A stretch of DNA of 64,000 nucleotides from Lachnospiraceae bacterium (lineage in GTDB: Bacteria; Bacillota; Clostridia; Lachnospirales; Lachnospiraceae), in NCBI GenBank assembly GCA_022794265.1, contig JAAWEK010000003.1:409195-473194 (forward strand), written 5' to 3'. The translations under genes were made by a program, and so were the position numbers. Below are positions 36,365 through 45,905 of the stretch, piece by piece. Each line of letters opens with the position of its first letter. The stretch's first letter is position 1. The notes under the pieces are model-generated. The model was not told the origin of the DNA, did not search any database, and saw only the letters and a list, made by a program, of their open reading frames with translations.

Positions 36365-37192
36365 TCAAATGTCAGATTTTGAAGAATTGTGAAAATCTTG
36401 TGTATTTTGTATATTCTCCCAATCCCGGATAACAGCTAAGCTTCTGAACGGAATTGTTCCGCCGAATAAATCCAGCGCACTGCCTATAGTATAATCCAGG
36501 GTTCCGCCAGAACACCCGTGCAGAATCCTGATATCCTCCATTGAAGATATGCCTCCGGCATAAGTGACCGGTATTCCATTCCAGTCCCCCAGAAGTTCTG
36601 CCAGTTCCCTCTCTATCCCGGCCGCTTTTCCTTCCACATCAACAGCGTGTACCAGAAATTCATCGCAATGCTCTGATAATTCATCCAGAATTTTTTTATC
36701 CACTGTCACATCCGTAAAATTCTGCCAGCGCTCTGTCACCACATAATAATGGTTTCCTTTCTTCCGGCAGCTCAGGTCCAAAACCAGCCGTTCTTTACCC
36801 ACTGCTTTTTCTATCTGCTTCAACCGGTCATAGTGAATTTTTCCGTTTTGAAATACATAGGAAGTTACGATTACATGAGAAGCACCTGCCTCAAGATAAG
36901 CAGCTGCATTTTCTGGATTTATGCCGCCTCCGATCTGCATTCCTCCCGGATATGCCTTTAACGCCTCCATTGCCTGAACTCTGGTGGCATCATAATATTC
37001 CGAATTTGCAGCATTCAATAAAACAATATGTCCTCCAGTCAGATTACAACTCTTGTATAAATCTGCAAAATAAACAGCGCCCTGCTCCGCAACAAAATTT
37101 TCCGAAGCCGTATTCCCCGCATCCTTTAATGAAGAGCCTACAATCTGTTTTACCCTGCCATTGTGAATATCAATACATGGTCTGAATTTCAT
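36365..37192 (-). CDS. hisA: HisA of the eukaryotic His6 type
   Basis: 275 residues. ProFAR isomerase of histidine synthesis, a (beta-alpha)8 barrel. The N-terminus FRPCIDIHNGRVKQIVGSSL matches the fungal/plant His6 form (CIDLHNGxVKQIVGxTL) rather than the common bacterial form. Catalytic Asp 8 and the Asp in LVHAVDVEGKAAG near 175 are present, and phosphate loops GGGIN and YAGGISS are intact. It is not in a his operon but follows an FtsX-type permease gene by 17 bases. ATG follows AAAGGA. Confidence 0.85.
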   Translation of the reverse strand: MKFRPCIDIHNGRVKQIVGSSLKDAGNTASENFVAEQGAVYFADLYKSCNLTGGHIVLLNAANSEYYDATRVQAMEALKAYPGGMQIGGGINPENAAAYLEAGASHVIVTSYVFQNGKIHYDRLKQIEKAVGKERLVLDLSCRKKGNHYYVVTERWQNFTDVTVDKKILDELSEHCDEFLVHAVDVEGKAAGIERELAELLGDWNGIPVTYAGGISSMEDIRILHGCSGGTLDYTIGSALDLFGGTIPFRSLAVIRDWENIQNTQDFHNSSKSDI

Positions 37193-37209
37193 AATCCGTA
37201 TTCCTTTCC

Positions 37210-39633
37210 CTATTCCACACTTTTTAACGATGTGGTCATATCTATTTTCTTCAATTTAAAATGCATGGAGCAGTTGATGATTACTGCAAACAGCAGTGTA
37301 ATCAAAGTAGCATACAGATAGCTGGAAGCATAGATTTCCCTTCCGAACATTACCATATCCACTTCTATGGTATCAATTACAAATTTATGCAGGAAATTTC
37401 CGCCAATATAACCACACAGAATACCGACAACAGTAAGAATTACATTTTCCCGGAATACGTAAGAAGATACTTCGCCGTCATAAAATCCCAGCACTTTCAA
37501 CGTAGCCAGTTCCCGTATTCTTTCTCCTATATTTATGGTATTCAGATTGTACAGTACCACAAAAGCCAGTCCGCCGGCAGCCACTACAATTACAACAATA
37601 ATGATATCAAGACCCTTTAGCATTTCCGAAAATGTATTCCGCAGAGTGTCAATGGAATTCGTGGAACTGATACCCTCTATTGCCAGAAATTCTGCCGATA
37701 CATCTTCATCTTTATATTCTTCCACAAGATTCACCAGAATCTGATTGGATTCCGCAGCTATTCCGAACATTCTGGCAAAAACAGTCTTCGTCATATAAAC
37801 ATAGTGATAAACATAATTCTCCGTAACCGCTCCCACTACGGCCGTTCCGCTGATTTTCCCTCCCATTTTCAGGGTAAGCGTATCTCCTTTGGATATCCCA
37901 AGTAATTTAGCCATTTTTTTGGTGATTACAATTTCGTTATCATTCAGTTCTATAGATTTTTTTGTAACGCTGTCCCTTAATACGATATAATCCTTTAGTT
38001 CCGATGGTTCATCTGGTACATAAATATAACCGTTTAATTCATGTCCGTCAAATTCAAATATGGCTCCTCCCTGATAAATGTTAATGGCAGCATCTACTTT
38101 TTCATCGGAAACCAGCCGGTCCCGTACCTGCTCTTTTTCTGTTGCGGACAGTCCGTTTTCAAAGGAAAGTTCTGCATTATAGGTATGGAGACTTCCATAC
38201 TGCACAGCAACAATGGAGCTAATGGAATTTTTTATGCCAAAGCCGATAAGCAGCAGGGACATACAGCCGCAGATTCCAAAAATAGTCATAATGATTTTTT
38301 TCTTGTAACGGATTAGATTTCGAATGGCCGATTTCCAGATAAAACTTAAATGTTTCCAAAGCAACGGAACGTATTCCAGAAAAATCCGTTTTCCCTGCTT
38401 TGGCGCCGCCGGCCGCATCAATTCCGCCGAAGATTCCAAAAGTGTTTTAAAGCAGGCCGCCATGGTAGCTCCGGTCACACATGCCATGGCAAGCACTACT
38501 GCTGCCAGAAAATGCCGCAGATTCAAAGGCGTAACAATAACCGTCAGATTCTGGTACACAATCCTGTAAGCATTGATAATTATAAAAGGAAGAACCTTTC
38601 CTCCTATAATCCCGCCCAGCAGACTGCCGGATATGGTTGCCAGAAATCCATACATAATATATTTCATGGATATCAGAAAATTTCCGTAACCCAGCGCCTT
38701 TAATGTTCCAATCTGGGTCCGCTGCTCTTCAACCATTCGAATCATGGTGGTAAGACTGACCAGCGCCGCTACAATAAAAAATATGATTGGAACCGTTTCT
38801 CCTATTTTCCCTACCCGGTCCGCATCCATTTCAAATTCCACATACTGCTGCAATTTATTTCTGTCCAGCACATAAAATAATTCGTTTTCTTTTTGAATCC
38901 GGTCCACTGCCTCTGAAACCAGCTCTTTATACCCGGGGGAATAACATTCCAGTTCTCCGGCACCTGTTACGGTAATATAGGCTTCCGTATATACCGGCGA
39001 AACGAAATTTTCACTTTCTACATATATAACACCGCTTACCTTTCCGTTTCCGATATCACTGCTGCCTTTGTCACTCTGAATATAAAAGGGACTGGTAAAA
39101 GTTCCTACTATCTTATATTCTGTTCGTTTCAAATAATAAGAAATATCCTGTTCCCGACCGGAGGCGAGCCGGATTACATCCCCCAGTTTATATCCCTGTT
39201 TTTTCATATACTGGACATCTACAATACATTCCTCAGTCTTTGTTACCGGTCTACCCCTATTTATAGTGACCTGATTCATTTCACTGTTCTGAGACATCAG
39301 CCGCACAACTCCGGAATCCTCCAGGCTCACATCCAATACATCTGCGGTATAACTTCCCGCAATCCGTTTCACCTGCTCCAGTTCACCCAGTGCATCCAGT
39401 TCCGCCTGTGTCAGCCCTGAGGGTGCCATCAGTTTGATATCCATAAAATTACTGTCATCATAGAGTTTATCCGCCGACCGCTTCATATCCGGCTCCGTGG
39501 AACGCACTCCGGAATAGAACGCCACTCCCAGTGCTACAATCAGCAATAATGACAAAAACTTATTATATGTTTTTCTGATTTCCATAAAAAAGTCTTTCCG
39601 CAGTGCCTTATGGCTTTTCTTCCGTTTCATCAT
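37210..39633 (-). CDS. ABC transporter permease, FtsX/MacB type
   Basis: 807 residues with two FtsX repeats: one transmembrane segment near the N-terminus, a large extracytoplasmic region (about 45-260), three segments (about 275-400), then a fourth near 440, a second extracytoplasmic region and three terminal segments. This is the layout of LolC/MacB-like lipid, peptide or antimicrobial exporters. The start ATG 39633 lies nine bases after AGG; an upstream TTG overlaps the ribosome binding site. Partner ATPase is next door. Substrate unknown. Confidence 0.9.
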   Translation of the reverse strand: MMKRKKSHKALRKDFFMEIRKTYNKFLSLLLIVALGVAFYSGVRSTEPDMKRSADKLYDDSNFMDIKLMAPSGLTQAELDALGELEQVKRIAGSYTADVLDVSLEDSGVVRLMSQNSEMNQVTINRGRPVTKTEECIVDVQYMKKQGYKLGDVIRLASGREQDISYYLKRTEYKIVGTFTSPFYIQSDKGSSDIGNGKVSGVIYVESENFVSPVYTEAYITVTGAGELECYSPGYKELVSEAVDRIQKENELFYVLDRNKLQQYVEFEMDADRVGKIGETVPIIFFIVAALVSLTTMIRMVEEQRTQIGTLKALGYGNFLISMKYIMYGFLATISGSLLGGIIGGKVLPFIIINAYRIVYQNLTVIVTPLNLRHFLAAVVLAMACVTGATMAACFKTLLESSAELMRPAAPKQGKRIFLEYVPLLWKHLSFIWKSAIRNLIRYKKKIIMTIFGICGCMSLLLIGFGIKNSISSIVAVQYGSLHTYNAELSFENGLSATEKEQVRDRLVSDEKVDAAINIYQGGAIFEFDGHELNGYIYVPDEPSELKDYIVLRDSVTKKSIELNDNEIVITKKMAKLLGISKGDTLTLKMGGKISGTAVVGAVTENYVYHYVYMTKTVFARMFGIAAESNQILVNLVEEYKDEDVSAEFLAIEGISSTNSIDTLRNTFSEMLKGLDIIIVVIVVAAGGLAFVVLYNLNTINIGERIRELATLKVLGFYDGEVSSYVFRENVILTVVGILCGYIGGNFLHKFVIDTIEVDMVMFGREIYASSYLYATLITLLFAVIINCSMHFKLKKIDMTTSLKSVE

Positions 39634-39663
39634 TCTCACAAACCTTTCCAATCCTTTATGACA

Positions 39664-40371
39664 TTACCACTCTATTTCCTCCACTGGCGTTTTCTGCCGG
39701 TTCATCTTCACTGAATGGACATTTCCGTTTTTAATCGAGATAATACGGTCTGCCATTGGTGTGATTGCCTGATTATGGGTTATGACAATCACGGTCATTC
39801 CCTTTTCCCGACAGGTGTCTTCCAAAAGCTTTAATATGGATTTTCCAGTATTATAATCCAATGCCCCCGTGGGTTCATCGCAGAGCAGAAGCTTTGGATT
39901 TTTGGCCAGCGCCCGTGCAATAGAAACCCGTTGCTGCTCCCCGCCGGAGAGCTGTGCCGGAAAATTACCCAGCCGGTCCGAAAGTCCCACTTCCCGCAAA
40001 ACAGTCACGGCATCCAGAGGATTTTTACTGATCTGATTGGCCAGTTCCACATTTTCCAGCGCTGTCAGATTCGGTACCAGATTATAAAACTGGAATACAA
40101 AACCGATATCATAGCGGCGGTATGTAGTCAGTTCCCTGCTGCCAAACCGGCTGATATCAACGCCGTCAACAATCATCTGTCCTGAAGTCAGCGTATCCAT
40201 GCCGCCTAAAATGTTTAGTATCGTAGTTTTTCCCGCGCCGGAAGGACCCACAATCACTACAAATTCCCCTTTATTAATCTCAAAACTCATGTTTTCCACC
40301 GCCCGAATGGTCACATCACCCGTTTTATATTCTTTTTTTGCATTTATACACTTTACAAAGGCTTCGCTCAT
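39664..40371 (-). CDS. ABC transporter ATP-binding protein, LolD/MacB type
   Basis: 235 residues. Walker [10 protein letters not shown] near residue 40, signature [15 protein letters not shown] near 140, Walker [13 protein letters not shown] near 162 and the H-loop ITHN. The closest family pattern is LolD/MacB/FtsE, which always works with FtsX-type permeases such as the next gene. ATG 40371 is seven bases after AGGAG. Confidence 0.93.
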   Translation of the reverse strand: MSEAFVKCINAKKEYKTGDVTIRAVENMSFEINKGEFVVIVGPSGAGKTTILNILGGMDTLTSGQMIVDGVDISRFGSRELTTYRRYDIGFVFQFYNLVPNLTALENVELANQISKNPLDAVTVLREVGLSDRLGNFPAQLSGGEQQRVSIARALAKNPKLLLCDEPTGALDYNTGKSILKLLEDTCREKGMTVIVITHNQAITPMADRIISIKNGNVHSVKMNRQKTPVEEIEW

Positions 40372-40392
40372 GTACATTCTCCTATTCCCGTT

Positions 40393-40425
40393 AAAAACAG
40401 GCCGGCAATCCTGTTGCCGGCCTGT
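40393..40425 (-). terminator. Terminator after metY
   Basis: A 12-bp perfect stem (ACAGGCCGGCAA and complement, five-base loop) followed by TTTT on the minus strand, between metY and the ABC ATPase gene. Confidence 0.85.
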
Positions 40426-40430
40426 AATTC

Positions 40431-41702
40431 CTAATTTAATGCCTGTTCAATATCCGCAATGATATCCTCTGCACTCTCCGTCCCTACAGAAAAACGGATT
40501 AAATCCGGCTGAACGCCTGCTTCCCTTAACTGCTCGTCTGTCAGCTGTCTGTGGGTATGACTGGCAGGATGAAGCACACAGGTTCTGGAATCCGCCACAT
40601 GTGTAACAATAGCAGCCAGCTTAAGCTTATCCATAAATTCAATAGATTCCTCCCGGCCGCCTTTCAATCCGAAGGCAATCACACCACAGGTACCCTTTGG
40701 CATATATTTCTGAGCCAGTTCATAATATCTGCTGCTCTTTAAGCCTGCATAGTTTACCCATGCCACCTTCTCATGGTTTTCCAGATATTCTGCCACTTTC
40801 CTTGCATTCTCGCAGTGTCGAGGCATTCTCAGATGAAGCGTTTCCAGACCAATATTTAACAGAAATGAATTGGTTGGAGACGGGATGGAGCCTAAATCTC
40901 TCATAAGCTGCGCCGTTGCCTTGGTTATGTACGCGCCCTTGCCAAACTTCTGCGTATAGATAATTCCATGATAAGAATCATCCGGCTCCGTCAGACATGT
41001 AAACTTATCATGATACTTTTCCCAGTCAAAATTGCCGCTGTCAACCACACACCCCCCCACTGCCATGGCATGACCGTCCATATATTTCGTGGTGGAATGG
41101 GTAACAATATCAGCGCCCCATTCAAACGGCCGGCAGTTGATAGGGGTTGCAAAGGTATTATCCATGATAAGCGGCACCCCATGGGAATGTGCAAGCCTTG
41201 CAAACTTTTCAATATCCAGAACCACCAGAGACGGATTGGAAATTGTTTCTGCAAACAATGCTTTTGTATTCGGCTGAAACGCTTTTGCAATTTCTTCCTC
41301 TGGTGCATCCGGATCGATAAATGTAAAATCAATACCTAATTTCTTCATGGTCACCGCAAAGAGATTAAAAGTTCCTCCGTAAACCGGCGCAGAACTTACC
41401 ACATGGTCTCCCGCCTGACAGATATTAAAAATTGCATAAAAATTAGCTGCCTGACCGGAAGATGTAAGCATTGCCGCAACACCACCTTCCAATTCCGCAA
41501 TTTTTGCTGCAACTGCATCATTGGTAGGATTCTGAAGTCTGGTATAAAAATATCCTTCATCTTCCAGGTCAAATAACCTTGCCATCTGCTCACTGTTATC
41601 ATATTTAAAGGTGGTACTCTGATAAACCGGCAATACCCGGGATTCTCCTTTTTTCGGTTTCCAGCCGCCCTGAATACATATCGTATCTAAATTCTGTTTC
41701 AT
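40431..41702 (-). CDS. metY: O-acetylhomoserine sulfhydrylase
   Basis: 423 residues. PLP enzyme making homocysteine from O-acetylhomoserine and sulfide. The PLP lysine is in VTHSTTKYMDGHAMAVGG near residue 205, and the Cys/Met metabolism family signature is clear. It follows pnp by 30 bases with no SAM riboswitch or S-box between, so it is probably read from the pnp transcript. Cystathionine gamma-lyase type function is less likely given the length. Confidence 0.9.
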   Translation of the reverse strand: MKQNLDTICIQGGWKPKKGESRVLPVYQSTTFKYDNSEQMARLFDLEDEGYFYTRLQNPTNDAVAAKIAELEGGVAAMLTSSGQAANFYAIFNICQAGDHVVSSAPVYGGTFNLFAVTMKKLGIDFTFIDPDAPEEEIAKAFQPNTKALFAETISNPSLVVLDIEKFARLAHSHGVPLIMDNTFATPINCRPFEWGADIVTHSTTKYMDGHAMAVGGCVVDSGNFDWEKYHDKFTCLTEPDDSYHGIIYTQKFGKGAYITKATAQLMRDLGSIPSPTNSFLLNIGLETLHLRMPRHCENARKVAEYLENHEKVAWVNYAGLKSSRYYELAQKYMPKGTCGVIAFGLKGGREESIEFMDKLKLAAIVTHVADSRTCVLHPASHTHRQLTDEQLREAGVQPDLIRFSVGTESAEDIIADIEQALN

Positions 41703-41732
41703 TGTTTCATTCCTTTTCTGCTTTTTTATGAA

Positions 41733-43820
41733 TTACTGCTGTACGTCTTTCATGCTGAAGCTGATACGCCCCATCTTGTCCTTGCCCGTACATACCACTT
41801 TTACAACATCACCCAACGTCAGTACATCTTCAATCCGGTTAATTCTTTCTTTGGATATTTTGGAAATATGAACCATGCCTTCTTTGCCTGGTGCAAATTC
41901 AATAAATGCTCCAAACTCTTTAATGCTGATTACCTTTCCTTCAAATATCTGACCTTCCTCAAAATCCGTAGTGATGGTCTGTATCATATTAACTGCCTGG
42001 TCCATGCCTGCCCGTTCAATACCGCAAACGGAAACAGCTCCCTCATCTGTAATATCGATTTTCACACCGGTCTGCTCGATTATGGCATTAATGACTTTAC
42101 CGCGCTGACCTACCACATCACCGATTTTTGCAGGGTCAATCTGAATCTGTACGATTTTCGGCGCATACTTTCCAACTTCCGTTCTAGGCGCTGCAATGGC
42201 CGGTTTCATACAGTTGTCCATTATAAACATTCTGGCTTCCCGGCATCTTGCAATGGCTCCCTCCACAATCTGTCTTGTCAGACCATGAATCTTAATATCC
42301 ATCTGAATCGCAGTAATACCTTCCGTTGTTCCGGTCACCTTGAAATCCATATCGCCAAAGAAATCTTCCAGTCCCTGAATATCCGTTAACAATACGAAAT
42401 CGTCATCGGTTTCGCCGGTTACAAGACCGCAGGAGATACCTGCCACCATTTTCTTAATCGGTACGCCTGCCGCCATCAGCGACATACAGGATGCACAGGT
42501 AGATGCCATCGACGTCGAACCGTTGGATTCAAAGGTTTCCGATACGGTACGGATGGCATACGGAAACTCTTCCACGGAAGGCAGTACCGGAATCAATGCA
42601 CGTTCTGCCAGTGCCCCGTGTCCAATCTCACGGCGTCCCGGACCTCTGGAAACCTTTGTTTCTCCTACCGAATAAGACGGGAAATTGTACTGATGCATAT
42701 AACGCTTTGAAACTTCATTTTCATCCAGTCCGTCAATCTTCTGGGCCTCCGATAATGGCGCCAGTGTAGTCACATTACAAATCTGGGTTTGTCCCCGGGT
42801 AAACATGGCGCTGCCATGTACTCTCGGTATTAAATCAATCTCTGCTGCCAGCTTACGAATCTGGGTAATCTCACGGCCATCCGGACGTTTTCGGTCTTTC
42901 AGTATCATCTTTCTTACGGTCTTCTTCTGATACTGATACAATGCTTCTCCCAGCAACTCCAGCCATTCTTCTTTTTCCGCAAAGGCTTCTTCCAGTTTTT
43001 CCCGGACCTGTCTTATATTTTCTTCTCTTATCTGTTTTTCATCGGTAAACACTGCCGTTTCCATTTCGGCAGGTGTGACAATTTCACGGATTGCCGCAAA
43101 TAATTCTTCTGGAATCGCACAGCTTGTATATTCATGTTTCGGTTTTCCCACTTCCGCTACAATCTCATTAATAAATGCAATAATCTTCTGATTCATTTCA
43201 TGAGCCATATATATGGCTTCTATCATTTTTTCTTCCGGTATCTCATTGGCGCCTGCTTCAATCATGATAACCTTTTCACTGGTAGAGGCTACCGTCAGGT
43301 TCAGATCTCCGTTTTTCCATTGCTGCTGGTTCGGATTAATCACAAACGCTCCGTCAATCATTCCCACCTGTGTGGTAGCGCAAGGCCCGTCAAACGGAAT
43401 ATCGGAAATAGAAGTTGCAATGGCAGAACCCAGCATTGCCACCAGTTCCGGACGGCATTCCGGATCTACCGACATTACCATATTGTTCAGGGTTACATCA
43501 TTTCTATAATCTTTCGGAAATAACGGCCGCATCGGACGGTCGATGACACGGGACGTCAGTATGGCATTTTCAGATGCCTTTCCCTCTCTTTTATTAAATC
43601 CTCCCGGAATCTTTCCTACCGCATATAATTTTTCTTCATATTCCACGCTCAACGGAAAAAAATCTATTCCGTCCCTTGGTTTTTCTGATGCAGTTGCCGT
43701 AGATAATACGGTGGTCTCTCCATACTGCATCAATGCTGCTCCATTGGCCTGGGCTGCTACTTTACCGATTGTGACATTTAAGGTTTTGCCAGCAATCTCC
43801 ATACGAAATGTCTTATACAT
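41733..43820 (-). CDS. pnp: Polyribonucleotide nucleotidyltransferase (PNPase)
   Basis: 695 residues. Phosphorolytic 3'-5' exoribonuclease. Two RNase PH domains with the FFPLSVEYEEKLYAVGKIPGGF and SNGSTSMAS motifs, then KH (VVGQRGKVINAIIEQTGVKIDI) and S1 (FEGKVISIKEFGAFIEFAPGKEGMVHISKIS) domains. The ATG 43820 gives the usual MYKTF start, but its ribosome binding site is poor. The strong GGAGG is 50 bases upstream, before a nine-codon reading frame. An in-frame TTG at 43844 overlaps that frame's stop. It follows rpsO, as is usual. Confidence 0.95.
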   Translation of the reverse strand: MYKTFRMEIAGKTLNVTIGKVAAQANGAALMQYGETTVLSTATASEKPRDGIDFFPLSVEYEEKLYAVGKIPGGFNKREGKASENAILTSRVIDRPMRPLFPKDYRNDVTLNNMVMSVDPECRPELVAMLGSAIATSISDIPFDGPCATTQVGMIDGAFVINPNQQQWKNGDLNLTVASTSEKVIMIEAGANEIPEEKMIEAIYMAHEMNQKIIAFINEIVAEVGKPKHEYTSCAIPEELFAAIREIVTPAEMETAVFTDEKQIREENIRQVREKLEEAFAEKEEWLELLGEALYQYQKKTVRKMILKDRKRPDGREITQIRKLAAEIDLIPRVHGSAMFTRGQTQICNVTTLAPLSEAQKIDGLDENEVSKRYMHQYNFPSYSVGETKVSRGPGRREIGHGALAERALIPVLPSVEEFPYAIRTVSETFESNGSTSMASTCASCMSLMAAGVPIKKMVAGISCGLVTGETDDDFVLLTDIQGLEDFFGDMDFKVTGTTEGITAIQMDIKIHGLTRQIVEGAIARCREARMFIMDNCMKPAIAAPRTEVGKYAPKIVQIQIDPAKIGDVVGQRGKVINAIIEQTGVKIDITDEGAVSVCGIERAGMDQAVNMIQTITTDFEEGQIFEGKVISIKEFGAFIEFAPGKEGMVHISKISKERINRIEDVLTLGDVVKVVCTGKDKMGRISFSMKDVQQ

Positions 43821-43840
43821 ACACTTACCATTGCCATGCT

Positions 43841-43870
43841 TCAAAATATTTTCGTTTCTGTTTTCCGCAT
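43841..43870 (-). CDS. Possible nine-residue leader peptide upstream of pnp
   Basis: ATG CGG AAA ACA GAA ACG AAA ATA TTT TGA sits two bases after AAAGGAGG, the best ribosome binding site in the region. Its TGA overlaps a TTG in frame with pnp. It may couple translation to pnp, or simply be chance. Confidence 0.35.
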   Translation of the reverse strand: MRKTETKIF

Positions 43871-43919
43871 GGCCTCCTTTCTTAAATTAATCGCTTACTG
43901 TTTCAGTTCTGCAGGTCGC

Positions 43920-43978
43920 CCGAAAACACTGAAAAATACATATACTGTTTCCCACTATGTCCTTTTCAGTGGTCTCGG
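43920..43978 (-). promoter_or_regulatory. Long stem-loop in the pnp leader
   Basis: A 59-base hairpin about 100 bases before pnp: CACTGAAAA pairs with TTTTTCAGTG, an outer CCGA/TCGG-type closing and an inner ACATA/TATGT extend it. In E. coli a leader hairpin of pnp is cut by RNase III and then destabilised by PNPase itself; the same arrangement here is inference. Confidence 0.55.
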
Positions 43979-44017
43979 TTTGCTTTCGCCTGCCATATCT
44001 TTAACATATAATTCTGT

Positions 44018-44044
44018 AAAAAAAGGGGCGGTCAAACCGCCCCG
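44018..44044 (-). terminator. Terminator after rpsO
   Basis: GGGGCGG-N5-CCGCCCC followed by TTTTTTT on the minus strand, 26 bases after the rpsO stop codon. Confidence 0.92.
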
Positions 44045-44069
44045 AACTATCGCTGTTTCTCAACCGCAA

Positions 44070-44336
44070 TTACTTTCTGATTCCTAACTGCTCAATTAAC
44101 TTACGGTATCCTTCAAGATCAGTTTTCTTTAAGTATGCAAGCAAACCTCTTCTCTGACCAACCAGCTTAAGCAGACCTCTTCTTGAATGATGATCTTTCT
44201 GATGAATCTTTAAATGCTCTGTTAACTCTCTGATTCTGAAAGTTAAGATTGCAATCTGTACTTCCGGTGAACCTGTGTCTTCCGGTGTTCTGCCGTATTT
44301 AGCAATTAATTCAGCTTTTTGTTCTTTTGAAATCAT
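44070..44336 (-). CDS. rpsO: 30S ribosomal protein S15
   Basis: 88 residues, the standard length. It binds the central domain of 16S rRNA early in 30S assembly. The core [43 protein letters not shown] is near-universal. The ATG 44336 follows AGGAGG; a frame 21 codons longer runs into the leader. Own promoter and terminator. Confidence 0.98.
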   Translation of the reverse strand: MISKEQKAELIAKYGRTPEDTGSPEVQIAILTFRIRELTEHLKIHQKDHHSRRGLLKLVGQRRGLLAYLKKTDLEGYRKLIEQLGIRK

Positions 44337-44432
44337 ATAAAATCCTCCTGAAATTTCACTGCAGGCTCTTAGAAAAAGGTCGGAGTGTCCAGAAACCAAG
44401 CACCTGCCGAATATATTTATTTAGCATAAGCC
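44337..44432 (-). promoter_or_regulatory. rpsO leader, possible S15 autoregulatory RNA
   Basis: A leader of about 95 bases lies between the start point and rpsO. GCAGG (44400s) can pair with CCTGC near the ribosome binding site, enclosing a GC-rich CTCCGACC segment. S15 represses its own mRNA through leader structures in many bacteria; no specific family could be matched by eye. Confidence 0.35.
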
Positions 44433-44438
44433 TTAAGC

Positions 44439-44467
44439 ATTATAGCACAACTAAAATGATTTGTCCA
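44439..44467 (-). promoter_or_regulatory. Sigma-A promoter of rpsO
   Basis: TGGACA and TATAAT exactly 17 bases apart on the minus strand. Confidence 0.8.
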
Positions 44468-44475
44468 CAATATTT

Positions 44476-45807
44476 TTATTCTATAATCCTTGCGGCACAG
44501 GCCGGCGTGGTATAATAGGCATTGCTGATAATAATACCCGTCCGTTCCGTACTGGCATGAATAATCTGACCATTTCCAATATAGATTGCCACATGACCGA
44601 TACGGCTTCCATGATTATAGAACAATAAATCACCTGGCTGAATCTCTGACAGAGATACACGCCTGCCATTATTAGACTGGGCAGCTGAAGTCCTGCTCAG
44701 GGAATATCCGAAATGCTCAAATATCCGCATGGTAAATCCAGAGCAGTCTGCACCTCTGGTCAGACTGGTTCCGCCCCATACATACGGATTACCCAGAAAC
44801 TGTTTTGCATATTCAATCAAATCAACGGCGGTCGACGTAACTCCCTCTCCATAGGAAAGCTGTTTCAGTGTAACACCCTTCGGAAGAGTATTGTAAACCT
44901 GCACATAATCGGCACAAACATATCCGGTTACGCTATCAATATTAACCTTAATCCATCCGTCTAATATTTCGGCAACTTCCAGTTCCTCATTTTCCGCTAC
45001 CTTGGTTAATATCGTACACTCTGTATTCGGCTGTTCCCTTACCATCAGTTTATCAGCTTTGACCAGGGCAACTGTGCTTAATGCCTCTGACGCCCGCTGG
45101 TTTGCAGCTTCTCCGGTGAGAAGATACTCTCCTGCCACATAGCCCTCCAGTTCTCCAGACTTCACTTTATACCAGCCGTTTATTTCTTCCATTATCTCAC
45201 ATCCGGCATTCATCGGAAGTTTACCCAGTATTTTTCCATCTAAATTAGGCTCTTCCCTGACGTTCAGATAATTGGTCACATTGGCTACACCCAATACCGT
45301 ATATTCTGGCAGAATAGAGGCCACTGGTTTATTTTCCGCAGGCGGTTCTGCTGGCGCTTCGGTCTGTGGCTCAGCTGGCGGGGTTTCCGTTTCTGCTTTT
45401 AAGACGCTTTCCGCTTCCGGAACCAGCGCTGACGAATTTCCCACAGAGTCATTTCCCGGCAACATACTTACGACCTTTTCCAATCCCTTACGATTCGGAG
45501 ATATTGTATCGGTTTCTGCCTGTGCAAGATAATAATCATTCAAAACGGAAGCAATTCCGGCAGATAATTCTTTTGCCGGAGCATTTTCTTCACTGGCAAC
45601 TGAGGTATTCTCAACTGCGTCATAAATTACAGAAGCAATCCCCGCGGACGGCACTGTCACATCCACGCTTCTTTCATATCCCCTGCCAGTACCGTAACTA
45701 CCTGCAATCCCGGCTCCCATAAGAACTGCTGCCGATAAAGACACAACTCCGATTCCGATTGTTTTTCTATAGTTTTTCAAAAAAGTCTTAATCACGTTTT
45801 TTTCCAT
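44476..45807 (-). CDS. SH3b-NlpC/P60 peptidoglycan hydrolase
   Basis: 443 residues. Secreted or membrane-anchored DL-endopeptidase. A hydrophobic segment (about 15-35) is followed by a Glu/Pro/Ala-rich linker (PAEPQTEAPAEPPAE), two bacterial SH3 domains (about 170-230 and 245-305) and a C-terminal NlpC/P60 domain with the catalytic Cys in GADCSGFTMRIF near 355, His in GHVAIYIG near 405, and a third polar residue His in IIHAST. ATG 45807 follows AAAGG closely. Own strong promoter. Confidence 0.93.
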   Translation of the reverse strand: MEKNVIKTFLKNYRKTIGIGVVSLSAAVLMGAGIAGSYGTGRGYERSVDVTVPSAGIASVIYDAVENTSVASEENAPAKELSAGIASVLNDYYLAQAETDTISPNRKGLEKVVSMLPGNDSVGNSSALVPEAESVLKAETETPPAEPQTEAPAEPPAENKPVASILPEYTVLGVANVTNYLNVREEPNLDGKILGKLPMNAGCEIMEEINGWYKVKSGELEGYVAGEYLLTGEAANQRASEALSTVALVKADKLMVREQPNTECTILTKVAENEELEVAEILDGWIKVNIDSVTGYVCADYVQVYNTLPKGVTLKQLSYGEGVTSTAVDLIEYAKQFLGNPYVWGGTSLTRGADCSGFTMRIFEHFGYSLSRTSAAQSNNGRRVSLSEIQPGDLLFYNHGSRIGHVAIYIGNGQIIHASTERTGIIISNAYYTTPACAARIIE

Positions 45808-45861
45808 ACCTTTCAAAAAAATTAAAACTTGTTACGAATTTATTAATTTTATTACAAAGGT

Positions 45862-45889
45862 ATTATATCATATAATTTTCAGATGTCAA
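45862..45889 (-). promoter_or_regulatory. Sigma-A promoter of the NlpC/P60 gene
   Basis: TTGACA and TATAAT, both perfect, 16 bases apart on the minus strand. Confidence 0.85.
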
Positions 45890-45905
45890 CCACATCCGTA
45901 TTCTA

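Noticed and set aside
41703-41732. SAM riboswitch before metY
   Set aside because: Only 30 bases separate pnp and metY and no S-box structure fits there.
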